The notes under the pieces were generated by a model that was not told where the DNA came from, did not search any database, and worked only from the letters and a program-made list of their open reading frames with translations. From NCBI GenBank assembly GCA_016794075.1, contig JAEUKU010000448.1:1-7231 (forward strand): a stretch of 7,231 nt of DNA. Direction: 5' to 3'. The translations under genes were made by a program, and so were the position numbers. Positions 4,576-7,231 of this stretch are shown here, piece after piece. Position 1 is the first letter of the stretch; the number at the start of each line of letters is the position of its first letter. Source of the stretch: Rhodospirillaceae bacterium (GTDB lineage: Bacteria; Pseudomonadota; Alphaproteobacteria; Dongiales; Dongiaceae).

Positions 4576-6105
4576 ATGACCGAAGCCAGCAGCGGACCAC
4601 GCCAGCGAAAAGCCGCGAGCCATCCTGCCTTCTGGGCGGCGGCCATCGGCGCTCTGCTCCTCTCCGGCTGCGCCACGGCGACCAGCCCCGCGACGGGGCG
4701 CACCTTCTCCACCCCCGTCTCCGAGCAGCAGGAAGCCCAGATCGGGCGCCAGGAGCATCCCAAGATCCTGCAGGAATTCGGCGGCGCCTATACCGAGAAG
4801 CCGGAACTGGCGCCCTATGTCGATTCGATCGGCCAGTTCCTGGCCTCGACCGGCGAACGGCCCGACGTCAAGTTCACCTTCACCGTGTTGAACAGTCCGG
4901 ACGTCAACGCCTTCGCGGTGCCCGGCGGCTATGTCTACGTCACCCGCGGGCTGATGGCGCTGGCCACCAACGAGGCGGAATTCGCCAGCGTCGTCGGCCA
5001 CGAGATCGGCCATATCAATGCGCGCCACACGGCCGAGCGCATGGGCCAGGCCCAGCAGACGCAGATCGGCGTACTCGGCGCGGTTCTGCTGGGCGGGCTG
5101 CTCGGCGGCCAGGCCGGCGCCGACCTCGCCGGCGGGCTCGCCTCGCAATACGGCCAGGTGCGCCTCGCCGGCTATTCGCAGGACCAGGAATTCGAGGCCG
5201 ACTTGCTCGGCGTGCGCTACATGAAGCGCGCCACCTATGACCCGCAGGCCTCGGCCCGCTTCCTCGCCGCGCTCCGTGCGCAGACCCAGTTGGAGGCCGA
5301 GCTCGCCGGCAAGGATCCCAACCTGGTCGACGACCAGAACATGCTGGCCTCGCATCCGCGTACCATCGACCGGGTGCAGCGTGCCATCGCCCAGGCCGGC
5401 GACGGCGCCGCGCCCAATGCGATGCTGGAGCGCGACATCTATCTTTCCAAGATCGACGGCATCATGTTCGGCGACGATCCCGACCAGGGCGTCATCGTCG
5501 GCCAGCGTTTCGTGCATCCGCCTTTGCGCTTCGCCTTCGAGGTGCCGAGCGCCTACAAGATCATCAACCTGCCCGACGTGGTGGCGATCAAGGGCCCGAA
5601 GGGCACGCTGGGCAATCTCAGCCTCGCCGAGCCACAGCCCAGCGGCAGCCTGACCGCGGCGCTGCGCAACTTCGACCCCAAGGGCAATGTCGTGCTCCAG
5701 GGCATCGAGCCGCTCAACATCAACGGCATGGAGGCGGCGACCGGCTACACCCGCGTCAACACCAAATCCGGCGCCGCCAATCTCCGCGCCGTCTATATCC
5801 GTCACCCGGGCGGCAAGGTCTACGAGTTCGTCTTCCTGGCGCTGGCCAATCTCGGCGCCCGCTACGACAACGATTTCCGCGACATCGCCTACAGCTTCCG
5901 CCAGATCAACGCCAGCGAAGCGGCGCAATACAGCAAGCCGCAGCGCATCCGCGTGGTCACCGTGCAGCCGGGCGACACCATCCAGTCGCTGGCGAGCCGC
6001 ATGGCCGTCGCCGACGGCAAGGAGCAATGGTTCCGGGTGCTCAACGGCCTCGACGGCGGCGGCCAGCTGCAGGCGGGCCAGAAGGTGAAGATCGTCACCT
6101 ACTAG
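4576..6105 (+). CDS. M48-family zinc metalloprotease, lipoprotein with C-terminal LysM-like domain
   Basis: This 509-residue protein has GGAG at a normal distance before ATG 4576. After a basic N-terminus comes a hydrophobic segment ending in LLLSGC, a lipobox with lipidated Cys32. Ala at the next position fits outer-membrane sorting, so the enzyme should face the periplasm. The zinc site is HEIGH at 142-146 (His142, His146, catalytic Glu143), with the third ligand Glu207 in EFEADLLG. Between them lies a Gly/Ala-rich stretch at 164-190. NAFAVPGGYVYVTRGL at 111-126 is a hallmark of the family. These features place it with BepA/LoiP-like proteases that degrade or assist misfolded outer-membrane proteins. 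After the protease part, about 310-445 is a region I cannot assign. Residues 457-509 look LysM-like (VTVQPGDTIQSLASRM, then VLNGL and LQAGQKVKIV), suggesting peptidoglycan attachment. The sensor gene begins 10 bases after its TAG. Confidence 0.92.
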   Translation: MTEASSGPRQRKAASHPAFWAAAIGALLLSGCATATSPATGRTFSTPVSEQQEAQIGRQEHPKILQEFGGAYTEKPELAPYVDSIGQFLASTGERPDVKFTFTVLNSPDVNAFAVPGGYVYVTRGLMALATNEAEFASVVGHEIGHINARHTAERMGQAQQTQIGVLGAVLLGGLLGGQAGADLAGGLASQYGQVRLAGYSQDQEFEADLLGVRYMKRATYDPQASARFLAALRAQTQLEAELAGKDPNLVDDQNMLASHPRTIDRVQRAIAQAGDGAAPNAMLERDIYLSKIDGIMFGDDPDQGVIVGQRFVHPPLRFAFEVPSAYKIINLPDVVAIKGPKGTLGNLSLAEPQPSGSLTAALRNFDPKGNVVLQGIEPLNINGMEAATGYTRVNTKSGAANLRAVYIRHPGGKVYEFVFLALANLGARYDNDFRDIAYSFRQINASEAAQYSKPQRIRVVTVQPGDTIQSLASRMAVADGKEQWFRVLNGLDGGGQLQAGQKVKIVTY

Positions 6106-6118
6106 GACCGCGGCCTTG
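6104..6118 (+). promoter_or_regulatory. Ribosome binding site and TTG start that define the sensor gene
   Basis: AGGA at 6104-6107 overlaps the TAG of the M48 gene and stands 8 bases before TTG 6116-6118. The frame is open only from 6089 and TTG is the first usable start codon in it. No ATG occurs until about residue 121, well inside the sensor domain. A TTG start is therefore the best choice and implies coupling to the upstream gene. Confidence 0.6.
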
Positions 6119-7231
6119 CCCCACGCAGCGTCGCGCCACCGCTGGCGCCTGCCGATCTGGCTGGTGCTGGCGCTCGCCTTCGGCGGCCTGACGGCGATCA
6201 CTGCGACCGTCATCGGCATCCGCTTCTACGTGGCGGCGCTCGACAACGCGCTCGACCTGGCGCTTGGCGTCGGCGATGCGGAGCTGTCACACATCAAGGA
6301 CACGGTCGACGCCCAGTTGCAGCCGGCGGCCGACCAGGCGCGGTTCCTCGCCGACTACATTTCGCGCGGCCATGTCTCGCCCGCCGATACCCCGCGCCTG
6401 AATGACCTCCTGCTCGGCTCGGTCGGCGCAGTTCGGCAGCTATCCGGCGTCGGCTTCGTCCGCCCCAACCGTCAGATGGTCTGGGCCTCGGCGGTGGCGC
6501 AGGGCCGCTCCTATGTCGCCGAGACCGTCGACCTCGCGGGCAATCCGGAAATCGCGGCCCTCATGCAGCGGGCCGAAGCCGACCGCATACCGTTCTGGAC
6601 CGGGCCGCTGCGCCTGACGGAGGGCAAGGGGGAACCGCTGCTGGTCGCGGTGGCGCCGGTCTTCGGCGACAGTGGCCGCTTCATCGGCGCCATCGGCGCG
6701 GCGGTTTCGCTACGCGCCGCATCGATCCGCCTTGCTGCCTTGGCGGCAGACGACCGGGTGCCATTCGTGGTTACCGAGGCCGGCGCCATCATCATGCACG
6801 GCTCGGCGCGGCTCGGTGAGACTCTGGCCGTCTCCAACTCCGCCATACCGGAGATCGCCACCGGCTTCGATCCGATGCTGGCGGCGCTCACCTGGCCGCC
6901 GCAGGATATTCTGGCCGACACCGATCGCCCCCGCCCCACCAATATGGGCGTCGCCGCGGCGACTCTCGACGGCAGGGACTATCTCATCATCTTCCGGCAC
7001 ATCTCCGGCTACGGCGCGACGCCGTGGTATATCGGCTATCACGTGCCACAGAGTTGGTATGCACAGGTGCTGGAGACCATCAACGGCGCCATCCCGTTCG
7101 CGGCAGGACTGATCATCGCCGCCCTGCTGCTGGCGTTCTGGATCGGCCGCGCCATCGGCAACCCGATCCGCGATTTCGCCGACCATGCGCGCCGCATCGC
7201 CAGGCTCGATCTCGACACCCAGCCGATCCGC
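6116..7231 (+). CDS. Membrane sensor with periplasmic Cache-like domain and HAMP start, cut by window edge
   Basis: The frame runs 372 codons from TTG 6116 to the edge without a stop. Residues 13-38 form a first membrane helix (LPIWLVLALAFGGLTAI). About 39-322 is a large extracytoplasmic domain. Segments such as LLVAVAPVFGDSGRFIGAIG at 175-194 and VVTEAGAIIMHGSARLGE at 218-235 have the look of tandem Cache modules, which bind small ligands. Residues 323-345 form the second helix, followed by GRAIGNPIRDFADHARRIARLDLD, a HAMP beginning with its Pro and paired amphipathic helix. The output domain is beyond the window. A class III adenylate/guanylate cyclase is my best guess from the style of the HAMP junction. 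A histidine kinase, diguanylate cyclase or chemoreceptor output cannot be excluded. Tight spacing behind the M48 lipoprotein suggests one transcript and possibly a joint envelope role. Confidence 0.8.
   Translation, partial: MPHAASRHRWRLPIWLVLALAFGGLTAITATVIGIRFYVAALDNALDLALGVGDAELSHIKDTVDAQLQPAADQARFLADYISRGHVSPADTPRLNDLLLGSVGAVRQLSGVGFVRPNRQMVWASAVAQGRSYVAETVDLAGNPEIAALMQRAEADRIPFWTGPLRLTEGKGEPLLVAVAPVFGDSGRFIGAIGAAVSLRAASIRLAALAADDRVPFVVTEAGAIIMHGSARLGETLAVSNSAIPEIATGFDPMLAALTWPPQDILADTDRPRPTNMGVAAATLDGRDYLIIFRHISGYGATPWYIGYHVPQSWYAQVLETINGAIPFAAGLIIAALLLAFWIGRAIGNPIRDFADHARRIARLDLDTQPIR

Noticed and set aside
4324..6219. 631-residue open frame antisense to the M48 gene
   Set aside because: It lies opposite a clear metalloprotease gene with complete motifs. 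Its own translation has no recognisable family, and long antisense frames are common at this GC content.
1..7231. CRISPR array, tRNA, rRNA, insertion sequence or phage genes
   Set aside because: No regularly spaced repeats, cloverleaf-like sequence, transposase motif or phage-type protein was found on either strand.

Overview
The window is GC-rich throughout, with G or C dominating third codon positions. Gene order and protein style (a Tat-like exported small protein, an M48 lipoprotein with a C-terminal LysM-like domain, a Cache sensor with a HAMP start) suggest an alphaproteobacterium, perhaps Rhodospirillales. This is judged from the sequence alone and the order-level guess is weak.

Layout: (1) 1-314, minus strand: start of a small exported DUF6152-type protein that runs off the left edge. 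(2) 315-671: a divergent intergenic region with no convincing gene, holding a perfect 8-bp GC hairpin and a 14-bp near-palindrome. (3) 672-2857, plus strand: a two-gene unit joined by a 4-base GTGA overlap. It encodes a putative zinc metallopeptidase (HEAGH) and an ATP-grasp ligase related to D-Ala-D-Ala ligase but with altered substrate motifs. (4) 2872-3358, minus strand: a RelB/ParD-like antitoxin gene followed by a RelE/ParE-type toxin gene interrupted by an in-frame TAG at codon 17. (5) 3414-4379, minus strand: proline iminopeptidase (pip). (6) 4380-4575: divergent promoter region. (7) 4576-6105, plus strand: an M48 metalloprotease lipoprotein. (8) 6116-7231, plus strand: a TTG-started membrane sensor (two TM segments, large periplasmic Cache-like domain, start of HAMP) cut by the right edge before its output domain.

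How the genes work together: the metallopeptidase and ATP-grasp genes are translationally coupled and probably act in one pathway, with peptide or amide bond making by one and breaking by the other as the simplest idea. This is the best candidate for an undescribed system here, although its substrate cannot be read from the sequence. The toxin-antitoxin locus looks like a decaying module: the antitoxin is intact, the toxin carries a single nonsense codon, and the rest of its reading frame is preserved. The M48 protease and the sensor are adjacent and tightly spaced, so they are probably co-transcribed and may link envelope quality control with signalling. TAG ends several ordinary genes here, which argues against TAG being read as an amino acid in this organism.
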